Shown here: positions 9,991-22,335 of the stretch, piece by piece | Layout: every line of letters starts with the position of its first letter | Numbering within the stretch: the stretch's first letter is position 1 | Assembly (NCBI RefSeq): GCF_001522545.3 | Contig: NC_031768.1 | Location: forward strand, 1,885,109 to 1,949,108 | Direction of reading: 5' to 3' | From: Parus major | Taxonomy: Eukaryota > Chordata > Aves > Passeriformes > Paridae | Length of the DNA stretch: 64,000 nucleotides | The notes under the pieces: generated by a model | Databases searched by the model: none | What the model was told of the DNA's origin: nothing | Seen by the model: the letters and a program-made list of their open reading frames with translations, nothing else | Position numbers and translations under genes: made by a program

Positions 9991-11450
9991 AAAACAGCAT
10001 GAAACGGAAATATAGAATTATTAATACCCATTCTTTTGCTGTTTTTACCATTTATTTTCCAGTGGGGTCCCACCCTGTGGGTTTTTTCAACAGAATTCAG
10101 CCTAAAAAGCTGTTTTGTTGTAAAATAAATTACATTTCTAGACATTTCTCTCATTGCCATTGGTTTTGGGTTTTTTTTTCAGTGACATTCTTTACAAAAT
10201 ATTAAAATTTGTTGCTAAAGACCAGTGTTCTGGGTGTCTCTGCTGAGTGTACCTCAGTAATAAAGTAAAAATGAGAAATATGTGAACTATTCACAAAAAT
10301 TCTTAATTTAAAGAATTAAAAACAACCTTTATTCAAAGTTCTGAATCTAAATAATAATTAAAAAATATTGATTTAAACCATTGAACAAAATTCTCTTAAA
10401 TTTTCAGGACAAGCATCAATTTTGAATGATAATATTTTATTTTTGCAAGAAATTACAGCTAAACAATGGTAATGTTGACAATTCTGGGTGGGAAAATTGC
10501 AGGGAATGGAGAAAACATGGAATTAGGAATTTAATTTTATTGGGAGTTCCATTGTTTGAGACATCAGAATTCCAACAGGAGAGTCCTCACTGAAAATTGT
10601 CACCTTGAACCCCTAAATCTAAGAGGTAAAACTGGACAGGAAAATTCAGTTTATTAGGGAAGAGGCTGAGAATGGAAATATAAAGAAATATTTTAACCCA
10701 GGAATTTTATCCCAAATAAAAAAAGACAATTTTTTTTCTTCAGATTATAGATATTATTTATCAAAATAATATTAAATTTTAATCTGATTTCTGATCTAAA
10801 CAGCAAATTCAATCCCTGTCAGGGATTATTTTATACTTGAGCCTATTTAGGACTTTTAATTAAGTTAAAAACATTTTTATTCAGGGTTTTGCTGTTATTT
10901 TTTTTTTCACTAGCTTAGATTTAAAGGCTGGAACCAGATAAAATTTGATTTTATTTGAATTTTTGATATTTGATGAGCAATTAAAGTTCACTTTAAGCCT
11001 TAAAATGTTTGACCCAAGAAAAATTCCCTTTAAATCCATCCTCATCTCCATTAAAACTTTAGGATGCAGCTTGAATTTTTTGAGTAATTAAGGATAATTT
11101 CTGGTGGAATTCTGCCTACCTGCCTGCTAAATGTATGGCTTAATTAATGAATGATTAATTAATAACTCATAAAAACCTAGACTCCGATTAAACCGGAGCA
11201 CAGCCATGGTTTGAGCAGGATTTTTAAATTATTTGGACAAAATTTCTGTGGTCTGGACATGATTTGCTTTTAAAATTGTGTGGATTGAAAGAAAATCTCT
11301 TCTAGAAATATTCGATTTATTGCATCAATATCTTCCTGTTTACAGCAGTGTCAGTGTGCAGCAAGAATATTCATTAATATTTTGATTTATTTCTTTCTTT
11401 TTTAAATATTTATTTTTGAGTCTGTGAACTTAGAGATTTTATATTTAATA
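9991..11450. other. Long AT-rich unique stretch
   Basis: About 1.5 kb dominated by A/T with many aattaa and taaaatt words. No gene, LTR or LINE similarity seen. The 121-codon frame beginning at 9840 is unsupported. Confidence 0.4.
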
Positions 11451-11452
11451 TG

Positions 11453-11532
11453 AAATATAAATATATAAATATATAAATATATAAATATATAAATATATAA
11501 ATATATAAATATATAAATATATAAATATATAT
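11453..11532. repeat. 8-bp simple repeat (ataaatat)n
   Basis: About nine near-perfect 8-base units within an AT-rich interval, suitable as a length-polymorphic marker. Confidence 0.95.
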
Positions 11533-11540
11533 TTAATATA

Positions 11541-12484
11541 TTAATTCAATTTTATTTAAATTGAATTTTCCAGTTTAGTTTTTCACAATATTCCCTCCCA
11601 GAACACAAAAATAATTTTTAATTCTACTTTTTCTTGACTTTCTGTTTTCATTTTTAAACCTGGGATCTTTGTTTTCACATTTTTTTTTCTGGACATTAAA
11701 GCCAAATGCTGTTTATAAATCTCAGTGAGAGCACCAACATTCCATTTTTTCCTGGATGAAACAGGTTTTGCTTAACAGGGAACACAGAACAGGCAATTTT
11801 GGATATTTCTGGGGAGGGAAGAAAACCAGCTTTAACTCTGGAGTTATTGATTTTATTTCTGCGTTTTAGTTTCATCATGGCCAAAACCAATTTCTCATGG
11901 CAGTACACAAAGACTCCCCACAGTTATCAGACAATCTCTAAATGTAGAGAACAAAACCACCAACAGCTTCACTGTTAGATCCTAAAATATTTTATTTTGG
12001 GGGGGTTTTTTTTATGTTTTAATTCTGATTATTTCTGTTGTTTTAAGCCAAGGTGTTTTTCTCCCTGTAGGGAATGACCAGGATGAAGAATTCCAGCACC
12101 AACCCCAAGAGTGTTTGGTCTATAAAGGTACAAAAAATACAATTTATTATGAAACCACTGCATGCAACAGCTGGATTTTCTCCTGAAGAGCAACTTTGAG
12201 GGAGACTGGAACATCTTGGAATGCTTTGGAGCAGCTCCTGATTTTCCTCTCCAGGCGAAAAGCTCAGAGCAGGGAATTGGCCCTGGGAATATTTCCCATC
12301 CCAAGGGAAATTCCTTTTTATCCTTCCCTTGGTGTTCAACCCCAGGATGTCCCAACTGTCCCAGTAAAACCAGTGACTCCAAGAAGGTGGATGAGAGCAG
12401 AGAAGGGCAGGTTCCACCCCCAAAAAAATGTTACAAATGGAATAATTAGGGAATAATCCCTCGGAACTCTTGGGGTATGGAACA
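11541..12484. other. Unique noncoding stretch
   Basis: AT-rich then mixed composition. Overlapping open frames of 70-148 codons on both strands near 12030-12490 share the same bases and none is recognisable. Confidence 0.4.
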
Positions 12485-12960
12485 ATCAAACCAAACGAAC
12501 GTGTGCTGGAAATTAAATCTCCCAGCTGGATTGATTGCTAATGGGCTTTTTTAAATTCCAGCCTTATTTACTGGGGAGAGATAAGAGCTGACTCCGAGCA
12601 CTTTGGCTGGTTCTGAACCTCGTGGAAGAAAACCTAAAGATCACTCAAATTAAGAGGGGCTGGGAACTGCTCCCCGGGGGGATCCAGGGAATGTTTGTTT
12701 TGCCCCCATTAGAGCAGAAGAAGAACCCAGAGCAGATTCAGGCCAATCACAGAGACCATTCCATGAAAAAGTAGCAGCTGCTTTTGTTTGTCTCAAGGAG
12801 CGTGGAAAAATCCATCCGTTCCCATTAGCGCCACGCTTTCCTCCTTTGGTTTTCCCGCTGCTTCGTCTTTCCATCCTGCAGACTCCAGAGCTTTTTGGAA
12901 AACAACCCTTGAAATCTGAAATAACCTCTTCCAGGTTATCTGTTTTAAAAGATACCAATG
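12485..12960. other. Candidate conserved noncoding segment
   Basis: Repeat-free sequence with tgattgctaatgggc, gagataagagctg (GATA-like) and cattagcgccacgc. It may be a regulatory element, but this is based on texture alone. Confidence 0.22.
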
Positions 12961-13029
12961 GGTTCCCTCATGTCTGAGCAATTCTGGACTCGACCCCGGG
13001 TGGAAAGGAGGGCCCTGGGCTGGGTGAGG

Positions 13030-13577
13030 AATTGTGTGTCCAGCAGGAGCAGGGCAGGGATTGTCCCTCTGTGCTGGCTCTGAGAGGCCCCTCCAGGGCT
13101 GGCTCCAGTTGTGGCTGGTGCAGGAGAGCCCTGGAGGGGCTGGAGCGTGTCCAGGGCAGGGAACGGAGCTGGGAAGGGGCTGGAGCCCCAGGAGGGGCTG
13201 AGGGAGCTGGGAAAGGGGCTCAGCCTGGAGCAAAGGAGGCTCAGGGGGCCCTTGTGGCTCTGCACAAGTCCCTGGCAGGAGGGGACAGCCGGGGGGGTCG
13301 GGCTCTGCTGCCAGGGAACAGGGACAGGAGGAGAGCTCAGGCCTCAGGCTGGGCCAGGGGAGGCTCAGGGTGGGCAGCAGCAGGAATTTGCCCATGGAAA
13401 GGGAGCTCAGGCCTTGGCAGGGGCTGCCCAGGGAGCTTTGCAGTGCCCATCCCTGGAGGTGTCACCTGGACGTGGCACTCAGGGCTCTGGGCTGGGGACA
13501 AGGTGGGGACAGGTCACAGCTTGAACTCAATGACCTTGGAGCTCTTTTTCAACCTCAATAAATCTGTGATTCTGTAA
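13030..13577 (+). mobile_element. CR1 LINE 3' region, sense, ~550 bp
   Basis: Contains the CR1 words ctggagcgtgtccagggcag, gctgagggagctgggaa and atccctggaggtg and ends with a CR1-type tail tctgtgattctgt at 13563-13575. Roughly 13193-13465 matches 47150-47415 with a single difference noticed (ctcagcctgg here, ctgagcctgg there). It is 5' truncated, and open frames on both strands are remnants. Confidence 0.92.
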
Positions 13578-13904
13578 AATATTTTGGATGTGTTCATTTT
13601 TTGATTTTGAGGACTTTCCTCCAGCCCTTCTGCCCCTTCAGTGCCCATCAGGTGCTGACAGCTGGTTTGTTCTGCCACAGTGGGATTTTTATTTCGTTTC
13701 CAGTCAGATTTTTGAGTCTAGGAAGGCTTTTCCAACCCAACTAATTCCATGAGAGAGACTCCCTTGCAGAATAAGAACCTCCTGAGCTATAAGATCCAAA
13801 ATAAACAAAAAAAATACAAAATACCTTCTCTCTTTTCTAAAAAGTCACCACATTTTTCTCTGGCTCGACAGCCCTGAAATCCCAGCAGAAGGCACTGCCA
13901 CAAC
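13578..13904. other. Mostly unique sequence with a possible CR1 tip
   Basis: Around 13722-13757, aaggcttttccaacccaact followed by aattccatgag resembles a diverged sense CR1 tail. The rest is unassigned. Confidence 0.35.
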
Positions 13905-14210
13905 CTCCGAGTACCCAGCACTGATTGAAAGCCCTCATTAACTATATTTTACTTTGATATTCCCCGGGTGGCTTGGCCTCACAAATAGAGCTGTCACAGG
14001 CAGCAAGAAGTGGCTGTTCTTTCATTATTTTGAACTTTCCCAGCAGGATTCACCGCTCGGGCTTTTTTGAGCCACTTGTGGTTTGGAGCATGCAGGCCCC
14101 ATGCATTATGTACTAGCTGGGATATTTCTACCTTAAATAGGTGGTGGAACTCTGCAGAGACTGAGTAACCTGTTGGCAAAATGTGACTCGCTCCAAACCT
14201 CAGCACGAAA
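13905..14210. other. Candidate conserved noncoding segment
   Basis: Repeat-free, with ccctcattaactatatt, ttgatattccccgggtgg and a ctcgggcttttttgagc hairpin-like stretch. It could be a regulatory element. Only sequence texture supports this. Confidence 0.25.
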
Positions 14211-14515
14211 CCTCAAACCAAACTTTAAGATGAGAATTGGTCGAGAAAAAAGGTTTCTGCCTCGTGTCTCTGTGGAGAATTGGGTTGATGGAAAGGGGCC
14301 AGCACCTCGGTGCAGGATTAAAAAGGCCCAGATTTTATTCTTCCTGCAGCTGAGAGAACTCCAAAATCAAGCAGGAAAATCACTCCAAATCAGGCTGGGC
14401 AAGAAACAAAAAATTAAATTCTAGCAGAACAAACCAGTTGTCAGCACGTGATTGGCTTTGGATGAAGGGGTGGAGGAGAGACCTCAAACCAAAAAATAAA
14501 CACATCCAAAATATT

Positions 14516-14715
14516 TTACAGAATCACAGAAAAGGTTGGAAAAGGGTTTCAAGACTGTGGAGTCCCAGCTGTGCCCGATGCCCACCTTGTCCCCAGCCCA
14601 GAGCCCTGAGTGCCACGTCCAGGTGACACCTCCAGGGATGGGCACTGCAAAGCTCCCTGGGCAGCCCCTGCCAAGGCCTGAGCTCCCTTTCCATGGGCAA
14701 ATTCCTCAGCAAAGG
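14516..14715 (-). mobile_element. CR1 LINE 3' end, antisense
   Basis: Head tacagaatcacagaaaaggt is the reversed CR1 tail. The body (ccagggatgggcactgcaaa, gcccctgccaaggcctgagc) is the reverse complement of the subfamily seen at 13030-13577. It is truncated near ccatgggcaaattcctcagc. Confidence 0.9.
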
Positions 14716-14906
14716 CAAGAAATTTTGGCAGAACTGGAGAAGAGTCTCCAGGCCGTGTCCCTGGTTCTTTGGGGGAGGTGAAGGCACCAGCTGAGGTTGC
14801 TGAAGGTGCTGTGAATCCTCTGGAAGCCAATGAAAGACTGGTTGTTGTCCTAAAATCCCCAGGAAAACTGGGCATGGAGAAGTGGGTGAATCCCAGAGCT
14901 GTGTGC

Positions 14907-15085
14907 TGTTGTTCCAGAGAGATTGTGGCTGCTCCTGCATCCCTGGAATTTTCCAGGGACAGGCTGGACAGGGCTTGGAGCAACCTGGAATTGTGGAAGG
15001 TGTCTCTGCCTGTGGCAGGGGTGGGAATGGGATGAGTTTTAAGGTCCCTTCCGACCCAAACCATTCCATGATTCTCTGTTCTGGA
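14907..15085 (+). mobile_element. CR1 LINE 3' end, sense
   Basis: Starts near gttccagagagattgtggct, includes gacaggctggacagggcttg, and ends in cgacccaaaccattccatga plus ttctctg. With 14516-14715 it forms an outward-facing pair of different CR1 subfamilies. Confidence 0.9.
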
Positions 15086-16083
15086 GCAGATTGAGAGTTC
15101 CTGATATCTGAGTCATTTGTGTCCCTCCTCATCTTGGGAATTGCAGAGAAACTTCTGGTACAAACCTTTCCCATGTGCTGGAAGATTCTCCCTGGATGAT
15201 TCAGCAGAGGCTAAATGCTCTGAAAGAATTCTCAGAATTAAGGATTTTCCACCATGTTGAGTTTCAAGAAAAGGAGGGTTAAGAAATAAACAGGGTTAGG
15301 AAATAAACACAGCAAAAATGCAAATTTCTTCGAGTTCTTTAAAGATTTTTTTTTCCCCATTTTATTTCCTTTAGCAATCTTATCTGTTTCAGAATGTGGT
15401 GTCTGATATCCAACTGTATCCATTTCCTTCCTATTCCTAGAGACAGATTTATTCCCAAAGGGAAGAGGAGGAAGAAAGGAATAAATTTTCTAATACTTCC
15501 GAATTTTCTCGAAGCATTTAATGAAAGTCTGAAGGAAAATGGAGCCTTTCCTGGGGTTATTTAATACAAGCATTCAAGCAGAGCCCTTCCAGTGCTCATA
15601 AATAACTGTTTGTGCTCACAGGAAGCAAAATTATGTTTTGATGAAAGCTCATTAAAGAAAAAAAACAACATTTTTTTAGGCTTTACCACAAATGCAAGGC
15701 TTTGCTGGCAGAGCAGGTTTCAGGAAGAGGGAAAACTGCAGGAAAGATCCATGGAAAAGGAAGGATTCCTTTCAAACTGGCTGCCATTCCTCAAGTGCCT
15801 CCTCATTTTGTAGACCCTGGGAGAGCCATTGGATATTTCACATTCCAGATGTTGTGAAATTCCTCAGCAGATCCTGGTTGGATCTGCCCATGGAAGCACG
15901 ACCCACCTGCTCCAGCACATTCCCTCTGGGAATTTTATTCATTTACAGCACTTAAAGTTCAAAAAAATCCTTCAATCCAGGGGGAAAAAAATTCCTGCAA
16001 AAATCTGCACTATTCCCTCACACACACATAATTCTGAGTGCTGGAATATTTTCTCTTGGATAAAAGCAAATGGTAAATTTGCC
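15086..16083. other. Unique noncoding stretch
   Basis: No repeat family or gene recognised. Short open frames are unsupported. Confidence 0.4.
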
Positions 16084-16570
16084 TTTTAAAAATAATAATA
16101 AAAATAATAAAAATAAAAAATAATAAGAATAAATAATAATAATAATCCACATTTTATCATTATTATCATTATTATATAGTATATTTCATATACTATATTC
16201 TATTATATATAATATTTTGTCATATATAATAATTTATTATATTATATATATATTATATGTAATATATTATATATAATATATTATATTATATATGTTATAT
16301 ATAATAATATATAACCTATTATATATATTATATTATATACTATATGTTATATATAATATGTAACAATATATATTATATAATACTATATTATATAATATAT
16401 AATATATTATATAATAATATATATTCAATATCATACAATATTATATATTATATAGGTTACTATATATTATATATAAATATATTATTTATATCTATTTTAT
16501 ACATAAACATAAATTTTGTATTATATATTTATGATTTATTATCGATATAATAATTATTTTATTATTTATA
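16084..16570. repeat. AT-only tract, TA-rich and self-complementary
   Basis: (AAT)n-like sequence to ~16145, then about 400 bases almost purely of tatata, attata and taatat words. Many segments are their own reverse complement, so the strand can fold into hairpins. Such tracts are length-variable and break easily. Confidence 0.95.
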
Positions 16571-17474
16571 TTATTTAATTGCTATGAAAATTTCCTATCA
16601 ACTCATTTTATCCCCTCACAGATGAATCAAAAAACTACAAAAAAATCTGTTGGTGGTACAGCCCTACCACATTTTTTGTTCCCCCAGCCTTGTCCTGGGA
16701 ATCTTCTCTCCACAGGAGCATCCTGAGCTTTCCAGGGATCTGGGAATGGAGAAAATTCCATGTCCTGCCACCTCTTGGCCCTGAGTTCCAGGTTCTATTT
16801 CCCAGCAGGATGTTGAATTCCTGTAGTTTTTATCCCCTCTGTTCCAGCTGAACATTCCAAGTGCTCTCAGCATTCCTCGTGTCCTCCAGACCCTCTCCAG
16901 GACCTGGGCAGAGCTTTCCTGAATTCCTGAATTTCCTTTTCCCAGATCTCATTTCTAACTGAACATCACTTAACACAAACTCATTGCCTGGGAGCGATGG
17001 ACACGCGTTTTTTTGGGATTTTAGTGGGATCTGGGCCAGGTGTGGAGCTTTAACTCCATCCTTAACTCACCTGGGTGCTTTCCCAGCAGGAATTACCTGC
17101 TCCAGACTGCGCCTTGCTCTGGGAAGGAGAGAGAAGCTTTTCCGAGGCTCTTGGGTCTCCTTGTTAATAACAGAATGACACCAAAAGGCCACTGGAAGAA
17201 ATGCAGGTGGGAAATGGGAGCTAAAATCCTCTGGGAAGGCAGAATCCAGGCAGGGAACTGCTCTGGAGGCACTTCCCTCACCACAGCTCCCAGTGCAGAG
17301 CTCCTGAAAATCTGAGCCCAAGCTCCCCGAGTTCCAGAGAATTCCTCATTTTAATATTAAAATTGAAATAACAGAATCGAAACAGAATTCACCAAAGTGA
17401 AAATGGGGGTGAGAGCAGTGAAGGGAGCAGAGATAGAAAATCTTGTGAAAGGAATAAAATCCTTTAGAAAACCG
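16571..17474. other. Unique noncoding stretch
   Basis: Mixed composition. No recognisable repeat or gene. Confidence 0.4.
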
Positions 17475-17555
17475 GAATCAACAAGGTTGGAGGAGACCTT
17501 CAAGATCCTCCAGTCCCAACACCATCAACCCAAAAACCTCCTCTAATCCCCTTTT
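17475..17555 (-). mobile_element. Short CR1 fragment, antisense
   Basis: caaggttggaggagaccttc followed by aagatcctccagtcccaac resembles the reversed CR1 3' end (ttggaagagacctttaagatc type). It degrades after about 80 bases. Confidence 0.6.
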
Positions 17556-17650
17556 TGACATTCTATTAAAAAAAAAACAACAAAACCTCCATGTGTTTAT
17601 AGGGAGAAGATATAAAAATCCAAATGGTTGTAGAATCTGAGATCAAAAGA

Positions 17651-17742
17651 GAGGAAAGGAAAGGAAAGGAAAGGAAAGGAAAGGAAAGGAAAGGAAAGGA
17701 AAGGAAAGGAAAGGAAAGGAAAGGAAAGGAAAGGAAAGGAAA
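17651..17742 (+). repeat. (AAAGG)n purine microsatellite
   Basis: About 18 nearly perfect 5-base units on the + strand, interrupted by the N gap that follows. Confidence 0.97.
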
Positions 17743-18073
17743 NNNNNNNNNNNNNNNNNNNNNNNNNNNNNNNNNNNNNNNNNNNNNNNNNNNNNNNNNN
17801 NNNNNNNNNNNNNNNNNNNNNNNNNNNNNNNNNNNNNNNNNNNNNNNNNNNNNNNNNNNNNNNNNNNNNNNNNNNNNNNNNNNNNNNNNNNNNNNNNNNN
17901 NNNNNNNNNNNNNNNNNNNNNNNNNNNNNNNNNNNNNNNNNNNNNNNNNNNNNNNNNNNNNNNNNNNNNNNNNNNNNNNNNNNNNNNNNNNNNNNNNNNN
18001 NNNNNNNNNNNNNNNNNNNNNNNNNNNNNNNNNNNNNNNNNNNNNNNNNNNNNNNNNNNNNNNNNNNNNNNNN
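17743..18073. other. Assembly gap, 331 Ns
   Basis: The gap lies inside the AAAGG purine tract, with the same class of sequence on both sides. Confidence 0.99.
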
Positions 18074-18154
18074 AAAGGAAAGGGGAAAAGGAAAGGGGAA
18101 AAGGAAAGGGGAAAAGGAAAGGAAAGGGGAAAAGGAAAAGGAAAGGAAAGGAAA
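18074..18154 (+). repeat. Purine tract with 13-bp ggaaaggggaaaa units
   Basis: Continues the purine array beyond the gap in a changed form: three 13-base units with GGGG runs, then simpler AAAGG. The strand is all purine, which favours triplex formation. Confidence 0.95.
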
Positions 18155-20164
18155 ATAGAATACAACTGTGTTGTGCATCCTCCACCTCACACAAGGCGCT
18201 CACTGCTCCAGGCAGGGAAGAGTTTTTGCCCAGAACATTCCCAGAGCACTTGGACAGATCAAATCGTGTTTGGCTGTAGTTAAAAGTTGTTTTCCTTGTT
18301 GTGCTGGTGATGTTCAGAGTGCTCCCAGTGCATCAGCACAGCTCAGGTTGATATTCACAAAAATGAGCAAACATGGAGTGAAAAAGGGGGGAAAAGGGAG
18401 GGGGATTAACACCAGTTTAAAACTGTCAAACCCAGGCAGCTCTAAATGCAAAAGGGAGCCGAGGTTAAGGTCTTTGCTTGATTCACTGTCACTTGATAGC
18501 TACAGGAAATTAAACCACAGGAGCTCCAGTCAAAAAGCATTAATAAAAGCAAGGGAATTCAGGTTGGGAAAAACGTTATGATGATTAAATGTCAAAATTT
18601 TTGTGTTCTTTGTGCTCAGGTGAGGGTATCCCATGGTGCACCACACTGGAAGTGTGGCAGGAACTGTGGATTTTGGTGTTGTCGCTGAGTTTTTCCAGCT
18701 TGGCTGATCCCAAATCCTCATGGAATATTACTCACACGCAGCCTTAATCCCAACAATGCAGTGCAAAGACATTCCAGCATCTGTTAGGAATTGTGGCAGC
18801 TCCGGAGGGCACAGCTGATCATGTTTGAAGTTCAGACCCTCTGGTTTGGGCAAGGAGCTGCGGTGGAAAAAGAAATGCCAGGCTTCTGGAACAAAGGAGG
18901 GAATGTTTTTCCTCGTGGAGCCATTTTGCATTGGCCAAAAGGGTGGTGTAACTCACAACAGAACTTTGGGAATTAGACAAGTGGCCTGAAATGGTCTGAA
19001 ACTGGGTTGTTCCTCTTAAAAACGCCTGGGTTGGGGATCTGGAGTGGTTCCACCCATGCTTTTTTTACCCAGCAAGATGGGCACCTTTTCCTTCACAGCT
19101 CTGTGGGAAGCCCTGGAATATTTTGGTCTCTGGGTCTGTTCTGTCTCTGGGATTTGGATGTGGAAAAGTGCCTGGGGATCATCCTTCATTTCAGCCCTCT
19201 TGCCCCTTTCCCAGCACTTAAAAGTAAGCTGAAAGTCTCTTTCTTCATAAAGGCAGCCCCTTAATGGAAATCTTTGACCTGGATGGAGCAGTGGAAACAC
19301 TCAAACTGCTGGAAATGGCCAGGAGAAGGGGGAAAAGAGGGGAAAAACTCAGGAAGAACAAGCCTAAAATGAACTATTTGACAGAGAATCATAAGCCTGA
19401 TTCAATTATAAAAAGCTCCTTGAGCCCCAGCGTGCGTTCCCTGTGCTCAACAATAAATCAAGATCACTTACTTGAGGTGCTTTGTTATAAAGCAGCCCTG
19501 CTTCTTTCTGGGATTAATGACTAAAAATCCTGCTAAAGATTAACTGGCTGGCTTTAATTTCATTAAGGGGGAGAAAAAAAATCAGCATCTCCCACATTTT
19601 TCAGCTGTGGACAACCCCTTCCCCTCTGCATTTGGTTGTTGGGGCAAAGGCTTCCGAAGGGGTTTTGTTTCAGGGAATGTAATTCCCCAAAGTGTTGGAA
19701 TTCTGTTCCTCTTTCCACAGTGATTCCCACATTAATGCAGAGCTCACTGTTTTCCTGAGGGTTTTGGGAATCAGCTGTGCAGAGCAGCATCAGTGGGAAC
19801 ACTCTGAATTAAGGGGAATTGTTTCCTCATTATCCACACAGGTGAAAAAGACCAAATGCCCAACAAATCCTCCATCGCTTTGGGTTTGGAATTTTGAGCT
19901 GATCCTCGCAGGCATCCCCTTTATCCAGGATTTCCATCATCTGCTGGATTCCTCACACTTTTTCCAGGATTTGAAGGATTCAGCTGCACAAACTTCCTAA
20001 GAAAATCTTGGGACAGAGTGGGCATCCCCTCCCATCCCCCCTGGAGCACAGCAAGAGCAGGATAACAAGCGAGAAACAAAAGGAATTTTCCACATTTAAA
20101 TGTGTCATTCCCTCACAAAGCATTCCCTGTTTTCTCCAGGCAGGTGAGAAAGGATTGTGCACTC
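18155..20164. other. Unique noncoding stretch
   Basis: About 2 kb with no recognised repeat. Segments near 18400-18600 and 19360-19580 (cattaataaaagcaagg, gcctgattcaattataaaa) have a conserved-element texture but no direct proof. No gene recognised. Confidence 0.35.
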
Positions 20165-20450
20165 AGCTCTCCTGAAATAATTAAAAGGTCATCAATTTGC
20201 TGTCACAGTAGTGATATGCTTTAATTACATTCTACAAATCTATTGAACGAGCTATCAAAGGCAGATTATATTGCTGAGATGTGTTATTATTTTAACAACA
20301 AACCAATGTCTGTTTGGAGGAATTCATGGAAATATGATCTGGGCACAGCTGAGATGAATCCAAATCTTCTCTCTTCCAGCATTATCTGGATTTGCCAATT
20401 GGAGAGCTCTGCTCAAAAAAGGAGAACAAAAAACATTTAGGCAAGCAACA
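20165..20450. other. Candidate conserved noncoding segment
   Basis: Repeat-free, with gctttaattacattc, gaacgagctatcaaaggcag and tgagatgtgttattattt. Offered as a possible regulatory element on texture only. Confidence 0.25.
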
Positions 20451-20529
20451 GATCTTGTAACACATCAACATTCAACGTTATTTTGGGTTCAAATTTGTGT
20501 TCAAACTGAAATAGGGGAAATTGAGGTTC

Positions 20530-20645
20530 AAATTTAGGAGGAAATCCTTCCCTGTGAGGGTTCCCTGGCACAAGTTTTCCAGAGAAGCTGTGGCTGCCCC
20601 ATCCCTGGAAGTGTTCAAGGCCAGGCTGGATGAGGCTTGGAGCAC
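20530..20645 (+). mobile_element. CR1 LINE fragment, sense, 3' truncated
   Basis: ccctggcacaagttttccag, agaagctgtggctgcccc and caaggccaggctggatgagg are standard CR1 3' region words. It stops after gcttggagcacc without the tail. Confidence 0.85.
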
Positions 20646-21645
20646 CATAATTCAGAAGTACAACTCATATCCCTAAATTTTAAAGTTGCATATCCATACT
20701 CAATCCAAATGGTCTCCAGCTGATTTGTTTCCCAGCGTACTCACAGGATCTGCTGTTGGAATCGTAGCAGGCAGCTCAAATATGAAATTAATTCTATTTT
20801 GTCCCATCAAAAGGAAAATAATTCCCCCTCCTGTCAAACAAAATATCATGGAGAGGTTCCTTCAAGCAGAATTAGGATAGGCAGGAAGGGTAAGTTAAGC
20901 AAAAAGAATAATGGAACACAAGAAATTTAAAAGATGGTGTCAAGGATTTGCTGGAAGTGCCTGTTGGAAGGGCATTTTTCCCTTTGTTCTCACCAGGACA
21001 AAGGAAGATGGACAAAAAGAGGATGCAGCAAAAGAGGAAATCTTCCAGACCTGGAACTCTGTCCCTCAGCTTGGCTGCAGCTCTGAGACTCAAGTCTGCC
21101 TCATAAATTTTACAGGATTAAAAGGCACAATAAAAAGGCAGCTTCAGAAGAAAGGAATGAGCTGAGGCCCATAAAACCCAGGGGAAATTTGGTGCCCTTC
21201 TCAGGAGGAATTTCCAGCATCCTGCAGAAAACATCCCACCAAAATCATCCATGCTGAGGTGGAAGATATCTAAAATCTCCCAGTTTGACAACAAAAGGTT
21301 GGTGTCATCACGTCCCCAGGATGCTGGAAGTGGCACTGACCTCAGTCTCACACGTCTGGAGTCACTGGGGTGTGCTGGGCTCCAGGGACAGGGGTTCACC
21401 AAAATCCAGACTGAAGGATTGCAAAGGCACCATCTCCTGCCACTGAGGGTGCCCTGTCCTCTGGAAGCGAGGCTGCAGGACACTTCCAAGAGTTCATGTT
21501 CCACTGTCCTTGGATGTTCCTTGTTCCAGGGAGGGAAGCTCTCCTATGCTCTTGTTACAAGGAGGGGACGCTCCATGGACCTGGCTCCAGAAATCCTGAG
21601 GAGCCTCAGGATGGAAACTGCAGCCAAGGCACAGATCAGGATCTT
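20646..21645. other. Unique noncoding stretch
   Basis: No recognised repeat. The 199-codon + frame starting at 21251 runs into the CR1 at 21646, so it is not treated as a gene. Confidence 0.4.
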
Positions 21646-21861
21646 ATCACAGAATCCTGGAATATTCTCAGCTGGAAAGGACCCCCAGGGATCATGGATC
21701 CAGCTCCTGGCCCTGCCCAGACCCCCCAACAAGCCCAGCCTGGGCATCCCTGGATGCTCCTGGAGCTGTGGCAGCCTCGGGGCCGTGCCCATTCCCTGGG
21801 GAGCCTGGGCAGTGCCAGCAGCCTCTGGGGAAAGAGGAGCCTTGCCCTGATCTCCAGCCTT
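21646..21861 (-). mobile_element. CR1 LINE 3' end, antisense
   Basis: Head atcacagaatcctggaatat, then ctcagctggaaaggaccccc, gatgctcctggagctgtggc and ccgtgcccattccctgggg. This is the same subfamily as the sense pieces at 2553-2645 and 46165-46330. Confidence 0.9.
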
Positions 21862-21984
21862 CATTTCACTGCACTTCACTCCTCTTTTTCATCCTCCAAT
21901 ATTTCATCCTCCAAATATCCTTTTGAAAGGATCTTGCTCCCACTCTTTGATTAAAAGACTTTACTAAAAACCCTTGATGGGAAG

Positions 21985-22335
21985 ACCGGCAGAGTTGGGA
22001 TAGTCCAGCCTGGAGAGGAGAAGTTCCAGGAAGAGCTCAGAGCCCCTTGCAGGGCCTGAAGGGGCTCCAGGAGAGCTGGAGAGGGACTGGGGCCAAGGGC
22101 TGCAGGGCCAGGAGCCAGGGAATGGCTTCAGAGTAGGATTTGATGGGATCTTGGGCAGGGATTGTTCCCTGGCAGGGTGGGCAGGGGCTGGGATGGAATT
22201 GCCAGAGCAGCTGGGGCTGCCCCTGGATCCCTGGCAGTGCCCAAGGCCAGGCTGGACATTGGGAGCTCCTGGGACAGTGGGAGGTGGCCCTGCCATGGCA
22301 GGGGATGGAAGTGGATGATTTTTAATGTCCTTTCT
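21985..22335 (+). mobile_element. CR1 LINE 3' region, sense
   Basis: Starts at ttgggatagtccagcctgga and carries the 249-base block identical to those at 9036-9284 and 28096-28344. The tail decays after gatgatttttaatgtccttt and the final ccattccatgat motif is missing. Confidence 0.92.

Noticed and set aside
17566..18283. Frames of 186-219 codons over the purine tract
   Set aside because: Translation of AAAGG repeats and Ns only.
20500..20560. Possible tRNA T-arm (gaggttcaaattt)
   Set aside because: No acceptor stem or anticodon arm could be built around it. It borders a CR1.
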